From NCBI GenBank assembly GCA_023957115.1, contig JAMLHN010000032.1, positions 1-46,326 on the forward strand: a DNA stretch of 46,326 nt, written 5' to 3'. Shown here piece after piece: positions 1-9,545 of the stretch. Position numbers and translations under genes: made by a program. The notes under the pieces are model-generated. The model searched no databases, had not been told where the DNA came from, and saw only the letters and a list, made by a program, of their open reading frames with translations. This DNA is from Thermomicrobiales bacterium. GTDB lineage: Bacteria > Chloroflexota > Chloroflexia > Thermomicrobiales > UBA6265. Position 1 is the stretch's first letter. Each line of letters starts with the position of its first letter.

Positions 1-1298
1 GGGTATTGAAGGCGCTGGGACCCACAGAGGTCGAGCTCAAGCTCTTGACCCAGCTCGTGCGAGAGGAACTCGATCAGGCACGAGGCGAGATCGCGCAGGG
101 CAGACAGCTTGGCAGGGAGGAGATCGTCGATCGTGCTCGTGCCACGGTTGATGGGCTCCTCGGTACCCGCTTCGATCCGGTCATCAATGGCACTGGGGTC
201 ATTCTGCACACCAATTTGGGCCGTGCGCCGGTCAGTGCCGCCACTAGCCTGGCGATGAGCCACGCTGCGAGTGGATATCTCTCGCTCGAGCTCGATCCTG
301 AGACGAACCGGCGAGGCGGCCGGATGGACGAGATCTCGCGCCTGATGCGAGCCTCGACCGGGGCGGAGGCGACCCTCGCGGTCAACAACAATGCGGCGGC
401 GGTTCTCCTGACCCTGACAGCTCTTTGTTCCGAGAAAGAGATCATCGTTTCTCGTGGCGAGGCTGTCGAGATCGGAGGCGGATTCCGCATTCCCGACGTC
501 GTTGCCCAAAGCGGATGCACGCTCGTCGAGGTCGGAACGACCAACCGAACGTATTCGTCCGACTATGTCCGCGCACTCTCCGATTCGACCGGCGCGTTGT
601 TGAAGGTGCATCCCAGCAACTTCCGCGTCGAAGGATTCACTGCCTCTCCGTCAACCGGAGAGCTTGCCGCTGTGGCGAGCGAACACCACACCGTCTTGAT
701 CGAAGACCTTGGCAGTGGGGCGTTGATCGATACGTCACGCTTTGGCCTGCGACACGAACCGACCGTTTCGGAAGCCATTGCCAATGGCGCGTCGGTGGTC
801 ACCTTCAGTGGAGACAAGCTGCTCGGCGGTCCGCAGGCGGGCTTGATCGTGGGGCGCAAGGAGCTTGTCGGGCGAATCGAGCGTCACCCGCTGGCGCGGG
901 CTGTCCGCGCCGACAAGACGACGCTTGCCGGACTTGGCGCCACGATGCGTCACTACGTGGCCGGAGAGGCGCTCCACGAGATCCCCGTATGGCGAATGAT
1001 CGCGGTTCCATCCACGGAGATTTGGGCGCGCGCAGAGCAACTGGCGCGGCCGATGGGGCTCCATGTCGTTGACACGATGGCGTCGATCGGCGGTGGAACG
1101 ACCCCGATGGAAATGCTGCCGAGCCATGCCATCTGCATCTCGAACGTCGACGCGGAGCGGCTGGCGCGTCGCCTGCGAATGGGGACTCCGCGCATCTTTC
1201 CGATCATTCGCGATCGCGACGTGTTGATCGATCTCCGCGCCGTGCAGCCGGCGCAGGATGACATGCTGCGCGACGGTCTTCGCAACGCGCTTTCCTGA
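1..1298 (+). CDS. selA: L-seryl-tRNA(Sec) selenium transferase, 5' end outside window
   Basis: SelA is a PLP enzyme that turns seryl-tRNA(Sec) into selenocysteinyl-tRNA(Sec) using selenophosphate. The reading frame is open to the first base of the window; the TTG at 6 is probably internal, because SelA proteins are usually about 460 residues and this frame gives 430 from that codon, so some tens of N-terminal residues are missing. Family marks seen are GTGVILHTNLGRAP near the start of the catalytic domain and SGDKLLGGPQAG, whose lysine (codon at 816-818) is the expected PLP-binding residue. The gene ends 6 bases before the convergent dnaG. Its presence implies that selB, selD and a tRNA-Sec gene exist elsewhere; none is in this window. 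Confidence 0.93.
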   Translation, partial: VLKALGPTEVELKLLTQLVREELDQARGEIAQGRQLGREEIVDRARATVDGLLGTRFDPVINGTGVILHTNLGRAPVSAATSLAMSHAASGYLSLELDPETNRRGGRMDEISRLMRASTGAEATLAVNNNAAAVLLTLTALCSEKEIIVSRGEAVEIGGGFRIPDVVAQSGCTLVEVGTTNRTYSSDYVRALSDSTGALLKVHPSNFRVEGFTASPSTGELAAVASEHHTVLIEDLGSGALIDTSRFGLRHEPTVSEAIANGASVVTFSGDKLLGGPQAGLIVGRKELVGRIERHPLARAVRADKTTLAGLGATMRHYVAGEALHEIPVWRMIAVPSTEIWARAEQLARPMGLHVVDTMASIGGGTTPMEMLPSHAICISNVDAERLARRLRMGTPRIFPIIRDRDVLIDLRAVQPAQDDMLRDGLRNALS

Positions 1299-1304
1299 TC
1301 AGCG

Positions 1305-3206
1305 TCAGCGCTGGAAGGACCGAGGCTTCTTGACCGGCGTTCTGGTCCGCGAATCGGTGAAATAGGGGCTGGGCGGTGGATACGTCCGTTTGTGGAGCAC
1401 GGACAGCCGGTCGTACTGCGCAAGCAGCGCGGGCAGGAGCTCCGAATCGCGCGAGGACTCCGCCGTTGCGATCTCGCCGCGCAAATGCGCCGAGAGCAGA
1501 TCGTACCGGTCGCGCTCCAGCCGCATGAGCGTCTGTAGCACTTCCTCCCGGACGTCGCCCGGTTGCTGAACGGGACGGTCGTCCAGCGATTGCATGAGGT
1601 TCGCAGCATAGTCCCCCAGCACCGGATCGAGCGATTCGATGAATCCCGCTTCGAAATGGTCGTCAGGGAGCGCGGGATCGCGCAGGGTCGTCAGCAGGGT
1701 TCGATTGCGCGCGTCCATCACGTCGTCTGGTGGAATCTCCGACATCAGATCGAATACCAGCGCCCGGTGCCGCAGCAGCAACGCCAGGAGATGGTCTTCG
1801 ATCTGCAGGGACGAGACCCGCTCGGGCTCGACGGGCGTGCGATTCTGACGTGCGCTTGGACCTTGCAGATTGCGGTGCAGACGAGCCTGCACATCTCGGA
1901 AGGGAAGATCGAGTCTCCGGGCGACCATCTGGCTGTAATGACTGCGCGTGAGATCGTCTGGCACGAGCTGCAAGACTGGCGCCAACCGGTCGACCGCGTG
2001 ACGTTTGGCGGTCGCATCCTGGAGGTCGACGCCTTCGGTGACCTTAGCAATCAGGAACTCGGCATAGGGCCGAGCTGATTCGATAACCTCGTTCCATCGC
2101 TCGGGAGCGGTGCGAATAAGGTCGTCCGGATCCTTGCCGACCGGCATTTCGGCGACCGTGATCTCGGTATCGATCCGCCGCGCGATTCGGAACGCAGCAC
2201 GTGGATCGGGCACGAATTCCTCGGTCTGATCCAGACCGGTGTGAATCGATTCGATGGTTCGCAATGCCGCCATCTGTCCGGCCGCGTCGGCATCGAGGGC
2301 CAAGACGATCCGTTTCGTGAGGCGCTTGACGAGCTCGATCTGTGATTCGGTAACGGCTGTTCCCATGGTGGCGACAACATTCCGGTGGCCGAATTGATGC
2401 GCCGCGATGACGTCCATATACCCTTCGACCACGACCACGCGGTCTTCCTCGCGAATGGCGTCCCGCGCCAGATCGAGTCCGTAGAGAATGCGGCTCTTGT
2501 CGAATAGAGCCGACTGGGCGGAGTTCAGGTACTTGGGTTGATCGTCGCCCATGGCACGCGCGCCGAACCCGACGACCACGCCCTCTCGGTCACGAATCGG
2601 GAAGATCAGGCGGTTGCGAAACCGATCGTAATAGCCGCCGTTGTCTCGCTCCTGGACCAATCCCGCCTCGAACATTGCCGAGGCTTCGATACCGCGAACC
2701 GAGAATTGCTTGATCAGAAAATCCCAGGACGGCGGCGCGAACCCCAATCGGAACCGTTCGATGGTATCGGCGTCCAGTCCACGGCGGGCGAGATAGTCGC
2801 GACCGGCCCCACCGGCCGGACTCTCCAGCAAGACCTTGTGAAAGATGCCGGCGGCCAACTCATTGAGATCGCGGGATTGCGCAACGACGGGATCAGGTTC
2901 TGCGTTCTGGGTTGGTCGGAACGTTTCGAGCTCGACACCGGCACGTTCGGCCAGCTCGCTGAGCGCCTCACGGAAATCGACTTTCTGCGAAAGCTCATAG
3001 AAGGTGAACAGATCGCCGCTCTTACCGCATCCGAAACAGTGAAAGTGCTGCGACTCGGGGAAAACGACAAACGACGGTGTTTTTTCCTGGTGGAAGGGGC
3101 AAAGCCCCTTGTAGCTGCGGCCGGTCTTTTTCAGATTGACGCGCTCGCCGATGATATCGACGATATCGAGTCGATCTTTGATGAGCTCGACGCTGTTGCC
3201 CGCCAT
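1305..3206 (-). CDS. dnaG: DNA primase
   Basis: DnaG makes the RNA primers for replication. The N-terminal CHC2 zinc finger is complete (C36, H39, C57, C60 from the chosen start, with CPFHQEKTPSF and CFGCGKSGDLF), followed by the primase core with the TOPRIM segment VVVVEGYMDVIAAHQFG and a C-terminal helicase-interacting region; about 633 residues is normal length. I chose ATG at 3206, which has GGGA about nine bases upstream inside the end of dgt; an in-frame TTG at 3215 overlapping the dgt stop would add three residues. It is the last gene of the minus-strand pcrA-dgt-dnaG run, so it is probably translationally linked to dgt. Confidence 0.95.
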   Translation of the reverse strand: MAGNSVELIKDRLDIVDIIGERVNLKKTGRSYKGLCPFHQEKTPSFVVFPESQHFHCFGCGKSGDLFTFYELSQKVDFREALSELAERAGVELETFRPTQNAEPDPVVAQSRDLNELAAGIFHKVLLESPAGGAGRDYLARRGLDADTIERFRLGFAPPSWDFLIKQFSVRGIEASAMFEAGLVQERDNGGYYDRFRNRLIFPIRDREGVVVGFGARAMGDDQPKYLNSAQSALFDKSRILYGLDLARDAIREEDRVVVVEGYMDVIAAHQFGHRNVVATMGTAVTESQIELVKRLTKRIVLALDADAAGQMAALRTIESIHTGLDQTEEFVPDPRAAFRIARRIDTEITVAEMPVGKDPDDLIRTAPERWNEVIESARPYAEFLIAKVTEGVDLQDATAKRHAVDRLAPVLQLVPDDLTRSHYSQMVARRLDLPFRDVQARLHRNLQGPSARQNRTPVEPERVSSLQIEDHLLALLLRHRALVFDLMSEIPPDDVMDARNRTLLTTLRDPALPDDHFEAGFIESLDPVLGDYAANLMQSLDDRPVQQPGDVREEVLQTLMRLERDRYDLLSAHLRGEIATAESSRDSELLPALLAQYDRLSVLHKRTYPPPSPYFTDSRTRTPVKKPRSFQR

Positions 3207-3211
3207 GTTGG

Positions 3212-4249
3212 TCAATCCCAGTATTCAGGAACGAAGAGATCTCGATAGCGATCGATTGCGAAGCGGTCGGTCATGCTAGCGACATAATCGGCGACGAGAC
3301 GGTCGGGCGGGTCGCCGTCCCGTTGTCGATACTCGGCCGGCATTTCGTCGATGTGTTCTCGATAGTAGGCGCAGAGCGCGGCAATGACACGTTGCGCCTT
3401 GACCGTGTTCGGGGTGCGGTTGAGCGGATAGTAGACGTGCTCGAAGAGAAATGCACGCATCTCATTGGCAGCCGCCAGGGTTTCTGCGGACATTTGCACG
3501 ACGCCATGCTGGTCTTCGACGTCCGAGCTCGAGATCACATTGGTGACCAGCCTATCGATCCGCTGCGCGTGGGTCAAGCCAAGTTGCTCGACCACTCGCT
3601 CGGGTAAATCGTCATTTGCGACGATTCCCGCACGGACCGCGTCGTCCCAGTCATGATTCATGTACGCGACGGCATCGGCCAACCGGACGACTTCACCTTC
3701 GAGTGAAGCGGATATTCCCGTGAACGAGCGGCTGAGCTCATCATCGGGCTTGGAGTGGTGGACGATACCGAAGCGCACCTCATTGGTCAGGTTCAAGCCC
3801 TGACCATCTTTCTCCAGAACATCGACGACCCGCAGACTCTGTTCATTGTGCCTGAAGTTCGGCAGGAATTCGGCCAGCGCCATTTCGCCGGCATGCCCGA
3901 AGGGGGTATGACCGAGATCGTGACCGAGCCCGATCGCCTCGATCAGGTCCTCGTTCAATCGCAACGCCCGGCCGATGGTGCGTGCGATCTGCGTCACCTC
4001 CAGTGTATGGGTTAGGCGCGTGCGGTAATGATCCCCAGACGGCGAGACGAAGACCTGGGTTTTGTGTTTGAGACGGCGGAACGCCTTCGAATGGACGATC
4101 CGATCGCGATCGCGCTGAAACTCAGTGCGAACCGACGACGGCTCCTCCGCCCTGGGTCGCGTAGCCGCGTCGCTGAACGATGCACGAGCCGTTAGCCAGG
4201 CTCGCTCCCGCGCTTCGAGTCGTTCCCGGATGCTGACATCGGCGCCCAT
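3212..4249 (-). CDS. dgt: dGTPase-like HD-domain triphosphohydrolase
   Basis: A 345-residue member of the deoxyguanosinetriphosphate triphosphohydrolase family, which cleaves dNTPs to nucleoside and triphosphate and so tunes the dNTP pool. The metal-binding HD motif is clear: RTRLTHTLEV supplies the first histidine and GLGHDLGHTPFGHAGE the HD pair. The N-terminal FQRDRDRIVHSKAFRRLKHKTQ block is typical of the family. The gene begins 15 bases after pcrA stops and its stop codon lies 5 bases upstream of the dnaG ATG, so the three form an operon of replication functions. The exact substrate preference (dGTP or any dNTP) cannot be read from the sequence. Confidence 0.92.
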   Translation of the reverse strand: MGADVSIRERLEARERAWLTARASFSDAATRPRAEEPSSVRTEFQRDRDRIVHSKAFRRLKHKTQVFVSPSGDHYRTRLTHTLEVTQIARTIGRALRLNEDLIEAIGLGHDLGHTPFGHAGEMALAEFLPNFRHNEQSLRVVDVLEKDGQGLNLTNEVRFGIVHHSKPDDELSRSFTGISASLEGEVVRLADAVAYMNHDWDDAVRAGIVANDDLPERVVEQLGLTHAQRIDRLVTNVISSSDVEDQHGVVQMSAETLAAANEMRAFLFEHVYYPLNRTPNTVKAQRVIAALCAYYREHIDEMPAEYRQRDGDPPDRLVADYVASMTDRFAIDRYRDLFVPEYWD

Positions 4250-4264
4250 GACGTGTTTCCCGTC

Positions 4265-6532
4265 TCAATCGGTGATGAGCTCGATGGGAGCAAGACTGGC
4301 CAGGAGCCGCTTTTGTCCGTGGCGGGTGAACTCGATGGCCAGCTCCTGGTCACCGCGGCGTTCCTGTACCTCGATGATCGTACCCTCCCCGAACTTGGGA
4401 TGGAAGATTTTCTCGCCTGCCGACCACGCGCGCACTTGCGCTTTCGGTGGGATCGGCGCAGGTTTGAGCGTCGACATGGACAATCCGGAAAGCGTCTGCG
4501 CTCGTCCGGTGAGGGACATACCGCCTCGGGGTGAGACGGTGGACCGTCGTCCCAGGTCACGAACATGTTCGTGCGGGAGCGAATCGAGAAAGCGGGACGC
4601 CACACCAGGTTGATAGCGTCCCCAGGTCAGGCGGTTCGCCACATAGGTGATGTAGAGGAGCTGTTCCGCGCGGGTGATACCGACATAGAAGAGCCGGCGT
4701 TCTTCCTCGATGGCCGCCGGATCGGTGAATTCCGCTTCGACGGCTCGCGATACCGGCAGCAGCCCCTCTTCGAGTCCTGTGATGAAGACAACCGGAAACT
4801 CCAGCCCCTTGGCCGAATGCAGCGTGATCAGGGTGACGCGGCCACGGGAATCGTCATCGAGCGAATCGACATCGGCAACCAGCGCGACCTGCTCAAGATA
4901 GGCGGCCAGGGCTTCGCCCGGTTCCAGCTCGTCGTACTTTTCCATATCGGCTCGGACTTCGAGAACGTTCTCCCATCGTTCGAGCTGATCGTCATCACCA
5001 TGTGCGAGCTGATCGCGATACCCGGTCAGCCGTACGACCGCATCGAAGAGATCGGTCAACGGTTCGATCTGTTCGAGCTTCTGGAGTTCATCGTACGCCG
5101 CACCGATCTTGATCGCGGCTGTGCGGGCGGCGCCGCTCAGTTGTGGGGCATCGAGCTCATTCCGAGCGACCGCGATCAACCCATCCAATGGAGTCCGGCG
5201 CGTCACGATCGACCATTGGTCGATCGTTTCCATCGCTTTCGGACCGAGACCGCGACCGACCGGCATGTTCTCGATCACCCGCTCGATGCTGATGGTGTCG
5301 TTCGGATTGACGATGAGCTTGAACGCAGCCAGGACATCCTTGACCTCTTTGCGGTCGTAGAACCGAACGCCTCCGACGATCTGATAGGGGAGATCGCTGA
5401 CACGAAACGCCTCTTCCAGCACGCGGCTTTGGGCGGTCGTGCGATACATAACCGCGAAATCGTCGCCGTTCAGGTTCCGGTCGCGCATCAGGCGCCGAAT
5501 TTCCGATACGACGAAATCCGCTTCGTGCTGCTGGTCGGCCAGCTCCCGAATCGAAACCTGATCGCCGTCGTCATTGTCCGTGCGGAGTTTGCGGTCGATC
5601 CGATCGCGGTTGAGCCGGATGACGTTGTCCGCCACGGCGACGATACGGGCCGTCGATCGATAGTTCACTTCGAGGTCGACCCGCTGCGCCTGGTCGAATG
5701 ACTTCTGGAAATCGAGGATGTTGCGAATATCGGCCTGCCGCCAGCGGTAGATCGACTGATCGGGGTCACCAACGACGAAGAGGTTCTTGTGCTTCTGCGC
5801 GAGCGCTTCGACCAGCACGTATTGCACTCGGTTGGTGTCTTGATATTCATCGACCAGGATATGCTCGAACCGGTCCTGGTACTTCTCCAGGACTTCAGGG
5901 GCAGTATCGAAGAGCTTGATCGGCAGAATGAGCAGATCGTCGAAATCGACCGCATTCGCACGGCGCAGCAAACGCTGGTACTCGGCGTAGGCGCGCGCCA
6001 TCACCTCGTCGTCGTAGGTTGCGGCGGTCTCGGCGGCGTCCGCGGGTTCGATCAAACCTGATTTGTACGCGCTGATCCGAGACTGCACCCGGCGAGGAGG
6101 GAGATCCTTGGGATCTCGGCCGATATTGGCAATCACCTGCTTGAGGATGGCTTGCTGATCGGCGTCATCGTAGATCGTGAAGTTCCGCAGGACGCCGAGC
6201 CGGTCGGCCAGCAACCCGGGATTTTCACGGAGCAGGCGGACGCCGAACGAATGGAAGGTTCCCATTGTCATGCCCGCGGCGGCCCCCGTCGAAATCAGTT
6301 GCTCGACGCGCTGCCGCATCTCGCGCGCGGCCTTGTTGGTGAACGTAACCGCCAGGATGCGCCAGGCCGGGATGCCCTGTTCCGAGATGAGCCACGCAAT
6401 CCGATGCGTCAGCACCCGCGTCTTGCCGCTCCCCGGACCGGCAATGACCAGCGTCGGACCCGCGGGCGCCGTGACCGCGCGCACCTGTTCCGGATTCAGT
6501 CCAGCCAGCAGATCGGTCGAGGTGGTCGACAT
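4265..6532 (-). CDS. pcrA: UvrD/PcrA superfamily 1 DNA helicase
   Basis: A 755-residue 3'-5' DNA helicase. Walker A (GPGSGKTRVLTHR) lies near the N-terminus, the Walker B/motif II is DEYQDTN, motif III region GDPDQSIYRWRQAD and motif VI YVGITRAEQLLYITY are present. The final ~50 residues (GEKIFHPKFGEGTI onward) match the PcrA C-terminal domain known to contact RNA polymerase, which favours PcrA over Rep. It works in nucleotide excision repair, removal of recombinase filaments and transcription-replication conflicts. It heads the pcrA-dgt-dnaG series and lies just beyond the terminator of tRNA-Gln. No SOS box of the GAAC-N4-GTTC type was seen in front of it. Confidence 0.94.
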   Translation of the reverse strand: MSTTSTDLLAGLNPEQVRAVTAPAGPTLVIAGPGSGKTRVLTHRIAWLISEQGIPAWRILAVTFTNKAAREMRQRVEQLISTGAAAGMTMGTFHSFGVRLLRENPGLLADRLGVLRNFTIYDDADQQAILKQVIANIGRDPKDLPPRRVQSRISAYKSGLIEPADAAETAATYDDEVMARAYAEYQRLLRRANAVDFDDLLILPIKLFDTAPEVLEKYQDRFEHILVDEYQDTNRVQYVLVEALAQKHKNLFVVGDPDQSIYRWRQADIRNILDFQKSFDQAQRVDLEVNYRSTARIVAVADNVIRLNRDRIDRKLRTDNDDGDQVSIRELADQQHEADFVVSEIRRLMRDRNLNGDDFAVMYRTTAQSRVLEEAFRVSDLPYQIVGGVRFYDRKEVKDVLAAFKLIVNPNDTISIERVIENMPVGRGLGPKAMETIDQWSIVTRRTPLDGLIAVARNELDAPQLSGAARTAAIKIGAAYDELQKLEQIEPLTDLFDAVVRLTGYRDQLAHGDDDQLERWENVLEVRADMEKYDELEPGEALAAYLEQVALVADVDSLDDDSRGRVTLITLHSAKGLEFPVVFITGLEEGLLPVSRAVEAEFTDPAAIEEERRLFYVGITRAEQLLYITYVANRLTWGRYQPGVASRFLDSLPHEHVRDLGRRSTVSPRGGMSLTGRAQTLSGLSMSTLKPAPIPPKAQVRAWSAGEKIFHPKFGEGTIIEVQERRGDQELAIEFTRHGQKRLLASLAPIELITD

Positions 6533-6647
6533 GGGTGTTGGATCTCCGTGGGCCAGCGAAACGATCGAACCCTCCGGAGCCGATCACGAGAACGATTCGC
6601 CGGAAAGTGGTCAGCGTTCGATGAGGCGCAAACGCGGTGCAGACAGA

Positions 6648-6675
6648 AAAACCCCTGCATGAATGCCGGGGTTTT
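6648..6675 (-). terminator. Intrinsic terminator after tRNA-Gln
   Basis: The arms AAAACCCC (6648-6655) and GGGGTTTT (6668-6675) are exact inverted repeats, and inside them GCAT (6657-6660) pairs with ATGC (6663-6666). Read on the minus strand it lies immediately after the tRNA-Gln 3' end and ends in a T run. It separates the tRNA from pcrA; because it is nearly symmetric it may act in both directions. Confidence 0.75.
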
Positions 6676-6678
6676 GGA

Positions 6679-6752
6679 TGGCTGGGGAGCAGGGATTCGA
6701 ACCCCAACTACTTGGGCCAGAACCAAGCGTCCTACCGTTAGACTACTCCCCA
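6679..6752 (-). tRNA. tRNA-Gln(CTG)
   Basis: On the minus strand the acceptor TGGGGAG pairs with CTCCCCA, the T arm contains GGTTCGAATCC, and the anticodon stem CTTGG/CCAAG holds loop TTCTGGC with anticodon CTG, which reads CAG (Gln). The CCA end is encoded (6679-6681). 74 nt with CCA. Confidence 0.95.
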
Positions 6753-6798
6753 ACGCGGCGACGAAGTGTAGCATATTCGTCGTCTTTTTTTCACTTCC

Positions 6799-8010
6799 TT
6801 ACACCGCCTCGGCGCCCTCCAGCCACCGGACAAAGCCTGCTTCGACAACGGCATAGCGTTCGAGCGGAATTCCCGCCGCGCGGACGACCGATTCGTCCGT
6901 GGTGGTGACGATCGTTTGCATACTCGAACCGGAAATCGACTCCGCCAGCAACGACCGGTGGACGGCGTCGAGCTCCGAAAAAACATCATCGAGCAACAGC
7001 ACCGGCGTATCGGCGCCTGCCGACGTCATGAGATCGGTTTCCGCGAGTTTGAGGGCAATCACCGCCAGCCGTTGCTGCCCGCGCGAGCCGTACGCGCCGA
7101 TCGGCTGATCGTCGACCGCGACCTGGAGGTCGTCCCGATGCGGCCCGACAAGCGTAATCCCGCGGCGAAACTCAGCGTGCCGTTCCCGATCGATCGTTTC
7201 CGACATATCGTAGGAGAGGCGATGCTCCAGATCCTCGACGCTGAGCTCGGTCGAATGGTTGGACGGGACCGTCGAAGAATAGGCCACGCTAAGGGATGAC
7301 TCCTCGGTGAACGAGGCAAATCGCGCGGCGGCCAGATTGGTCAGCTCCTGTACGGCCATGACCCGGCGCGCCAGAATTGCCGCCCCGTTTGCGATCAATT
7401 CTCCATCCCAATAATCGAGCTGTTGACGTGTTGAAGCCGTATTCCAGCTCGCGCCGCTCTGGACGAGATTCTTGATCAGTCGATTGCGCTGCTCGACGAT
7501 GCGAAGGTACTTGCTCAATGCCTTCAGGTAGGCCGGATCGAGCTGGGACAGCATGATATCGAGATAGCGCCGGCGCACGGAGGGCGCTCCCGAAACGAGC
7601 TCGATATCGCCGGGCTCGAAGAGCACGGAGCGGATCGTGCCAACGGCAGTTCCGGCCCGCACGTGCTTCCCGTTGAGACTGATCTGCTTGCGAAGGTGGT
7701 TGTTGCGTTGTGGATCGAGTTGGAGTCCTATGGCGACCTCGGCCGCTCCCACGCGACGCTCGACGGATGCTTCGATCCGGGCAAACGGCGCAATCCCGCC
7801 TCCGTATTCGGTCCCACTTTCCCAGGCGATGAGCTCCCGCTCGGTCTGGGCCCGGCCGGACCGCATCGTCGAGAGCATCGAGATTGCCTCGAGCATGCTC
7901 GATTTGCCGCTCGCATTGCGGCCAATGAGCACGAATCCTTCTGGGGGAATGTGCAAGTCGAGCGAACGATAGCGCCTGAACTCAGTCAGGCGCAGGGACG
8001 TCAGATACAC
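6799..8010 (-). CDS. recF: DNA replication and repair protein RecF
   Basis: RecF is an ABC/SMC-like ATPase that loads RecA at single-strand gaps together with RecO and RecR. The 403-residue protein has Walker A GRNASGKSS at residues 30-38, the ABC signature region SRGQQRLAVIALKLAE and Walker B LLLDDVFSELD near the C-terminus. It starts 24 bases after dnaN stops on the same strand, the common dnaN-recF pairing. Length is slightly over the usual 360-400. The gene is followed by the tRNA-Gln unit without a clear terminator. Confidence 0.94.
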   Translation of the reverse strand: MYLTSLRLTEFRRYRSLDLHIPPEGFVLIGRNASGKSSMLEAISMLSTMRSGRAQTERELIAWESGTEYGGGIAPFARIEASVERRVGAAEVAIGLQLDPQRNNHLRKQISLNGKHVRAGTAVGTIRSVLFEPGDIELVSGAPSVRRRYLDIMLSQLDPAYLKALSKYLRIVEQRNRLIKNLVQSGASWNTASTRQQLDYWDGELIANGAAILARRVMAVQELTNLAAARFASFTEESSLSVAYSSTVPSNHSTELSVEDLEHRLSYDMSETIDRERHAEFRRGITLVGPHRDDLQVAVDDQPIGAYGSRGQQRLAVIALKLAETDLMTSAGADTPVLLLDDVFSELDAVHRSLLAESISGSSMQTIVTTTDESVVRAAGIPLERYAVVEAGFVRWLEGAEAV

Positions 8011-8034
8011 GTGGAACCTCGGATGGGCCGTGCG

Positions 8035-9195
8035 CTATTGCGCTCCGATCACCATCGGCATGATGACGTGGGTATAGTCGTCCGAATCACCGGACCGGAT
8101 GACCCCAGCCTGATTCGAACCGTTCAATCCCAGCGACGCCGAGCCGGTCTTGATGACGCCCAGCACATCGTTCAGATAGCGGGCATTGAACGCGATCTGC
8201 ACCGGCGGCCCGGAGATCGCCGCATCGACATAACTGTGCGAATTGCCACGCTCGGCGGCGTTCGCCGAGACCTCGATGGTACCGGGATCGAGACCATCGT
8301 CGGTGGTTTGGACGTCGAAACGGATAGCGTCATTGTTGTCGCGCGCGAAATAGCTCGAGCGCCGGACCGCGGTCAGTAGCGCATCCCGCTCCATTTCGAC
8401 GCGTGTCGAAAAATCGTTTGGAATGATCTGCCGGTAGTCGGGGAAGGTCCCGTCGATCAACCGCGACAGGAACTCGACTTCGCCTTCGCCATTCTCTCCC
8501 GAAAAATGAACGATGAGCTGGCTTCGATTGGGAGTGACATAGAGCGCGACTTCGCTCTTCGCCTCGCCCAGGAGCCGTGCAAGCTCACGTGTCGATCGAG
8601 CCGGCACGATGATATCGATCGGGGAGAGGAGCGCTCGGTTCATTCGCCCTTCGCGAACGGCAAGCCGAAACCCATCCGCGGCGGCCAGCACGATCCGGTC
8701 GCCCTCGATCCGCATCAGAACTCCGGCCAGCACCGGCCGGCTTTCATCCGACGCGGCGGCGAACTCGACCTGCGAAATCATCTCTCGCAACGCTGCCGGG
8801 TCGATCGAGGTCGATTCGACATCGTCGACGACCACTGGAATCTCTGGAAAATCTTCGGCATCGATACCATTGATCTCGGCCCGGTCACGCCCACAGGTAA
8901 CCGTCATCAAAGTCTGAGGACCGCTACTGGTCAGCTCGACCCTGCCGCTGGGCAGTGTATGGACGAAATCGGTCAGCAGACGGGCATCGACCGCCAGCCG
9001 CCCCTCTTCCTCGATCGACGCTCCGATCCAGGTGGTGATGGCGATATTGAGATCGGACGCGACGATCTTGAGCCGTCCGTTGTCGGTGACCAGTAGGACA
9101 TTGCTCAGCGCCGGAAGGGAGGTTCGGGTAGCGACGGCGCGGGTTACTTGATCCAGCGCATGCTGGAGCGTTTCCTGCAGACAAGTGACTCGCAC
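8035..9195 (-). CDS. dnaN: DNA polymerase III subunit beta (sliding clamp)
   Basis: The ring-shaped clamp that tethers DNA polymerase III to DNA. The protein is 386 residues, with the three clamp subdomains recognisable: VTRAVATRTSLPALSNVLL at the start, VLAGVLMRIEGDRIVLAAAD in the second subdomain, and the C-terminal end IRSGDSDDYTHVIMPMVIG, a variant of the usual HVIMPMRL tail. The start is GTG at 9195 with GAGGAG about 11 bases upstream. dnaN is first in the dnaN-recF pair. The usual neighbour dnaA is not upstream: the next gene is divergent and unrelated. Confidence 0.94.
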   Translation of the reverse strand: MRVTCLQETLQHALDQVTRAVATRTSLPALSNVLLVTDNGRLKIVASDLNIAITTWIGASIEEEGRLAVDARLLTDFVHTLPSGRVELTSSGPQTLMTVTCGRDRAEINGIDAEDFPEIPVVVDDVESTSIDPAALREMISQVEFAAASDESRPVLAGVLMRIEGDRIVLAAADGFRLAVREGRMNRALLSPIDIIVPARSTRELARLLGEAKSEVALYVTPNRSQLIVHFSGENGEGEVEFLSRLIDGTFPDYRQIIPNDFSTRVEMERDALLTAVRRSSYFARDNNDAIRFDVQTTDDGLDPGTIEVSANAAERGNSHSYVDAAISGPPVQIAFNARYLNDVLGVIKTGSASLGLNGSNQAGVIRSGDSDDYTHVIMPMVIGAQ

Positions 9196-9464
9196 GGTCG
9201 ATTTAGCTCCTCGTTCATTACGTACATCTAGCCGGCGAATTGTACAACTTGTCGCCGCCCTCTAGGCCGATCGCATATGGTCTCTCGCGGAAAACTCGGC
9301 GGTCGTACGCACCAATCTGCGAAAGGTCCGGGCAGGTGTGGTTCTCATTATTTGGTATGTGGAACCTCCAGGTGATTCCGAGACTCGCGATCGGCCACGA
9401 CGTCGGCATGCATAGCGACGCGATGAGCGGGGCCTTCGCCAAAACGTAAACCGCGCTCGACCTC

Positions 9465-9493
9465 TTGACGTATGCGAACGCATGATCTAGAAT
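9465..9493 (+). promoter_or_regulatory. Sigma-70-type promoter of the Rad52-like gene
   Basis: TTGACG (9465-9470), a 17-base spacer and TAGAAT (9488-9493) give a near-consensus housekeeping promoter reading to the right. Transcription would begin near 9500, inside the SOS box, about 46 bases before the ATG at 9546. The rest of the 350-base gap 9196-9545 shows no gene and no cluster of DnaA boxes. Confidence 0.75.
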
Positions 9494-9499
9494 GTGCAT

Positions 9500-9513
9500 A
9501 GAACAAGCGTTCT
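9500..9513 (+). promoter_or_regulatory. Candidate LexA (SOS) box
   Basis: AGAACAAGCGTTCT has the exact GAAC-N4-GTTC core (9501-9512) of the LexA sites of Bacillus and actinobacteria. It covers the predicted transcription start of the promoter at 9465-9493, an ideal position for repression. A second copy of the same motif lies in front of ruvB. Confidence 0.65.
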
Positions 9514-9545
9514 TTTCCCGTAAGAACCCAGAGGCTATCGCGATC

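Noticed and set aside
4565..5701. Long open frame (378 codons) antisense to pcrA
   Set aside because: It mirrors the codon structure of a strongly conserved helicase on the other strand; such shadows are common at this GC content.
9473..9487. GAACGCATGATC as another SOS box in the promoter spacer
   Set aside because: The right half is GATC, not GTTC.
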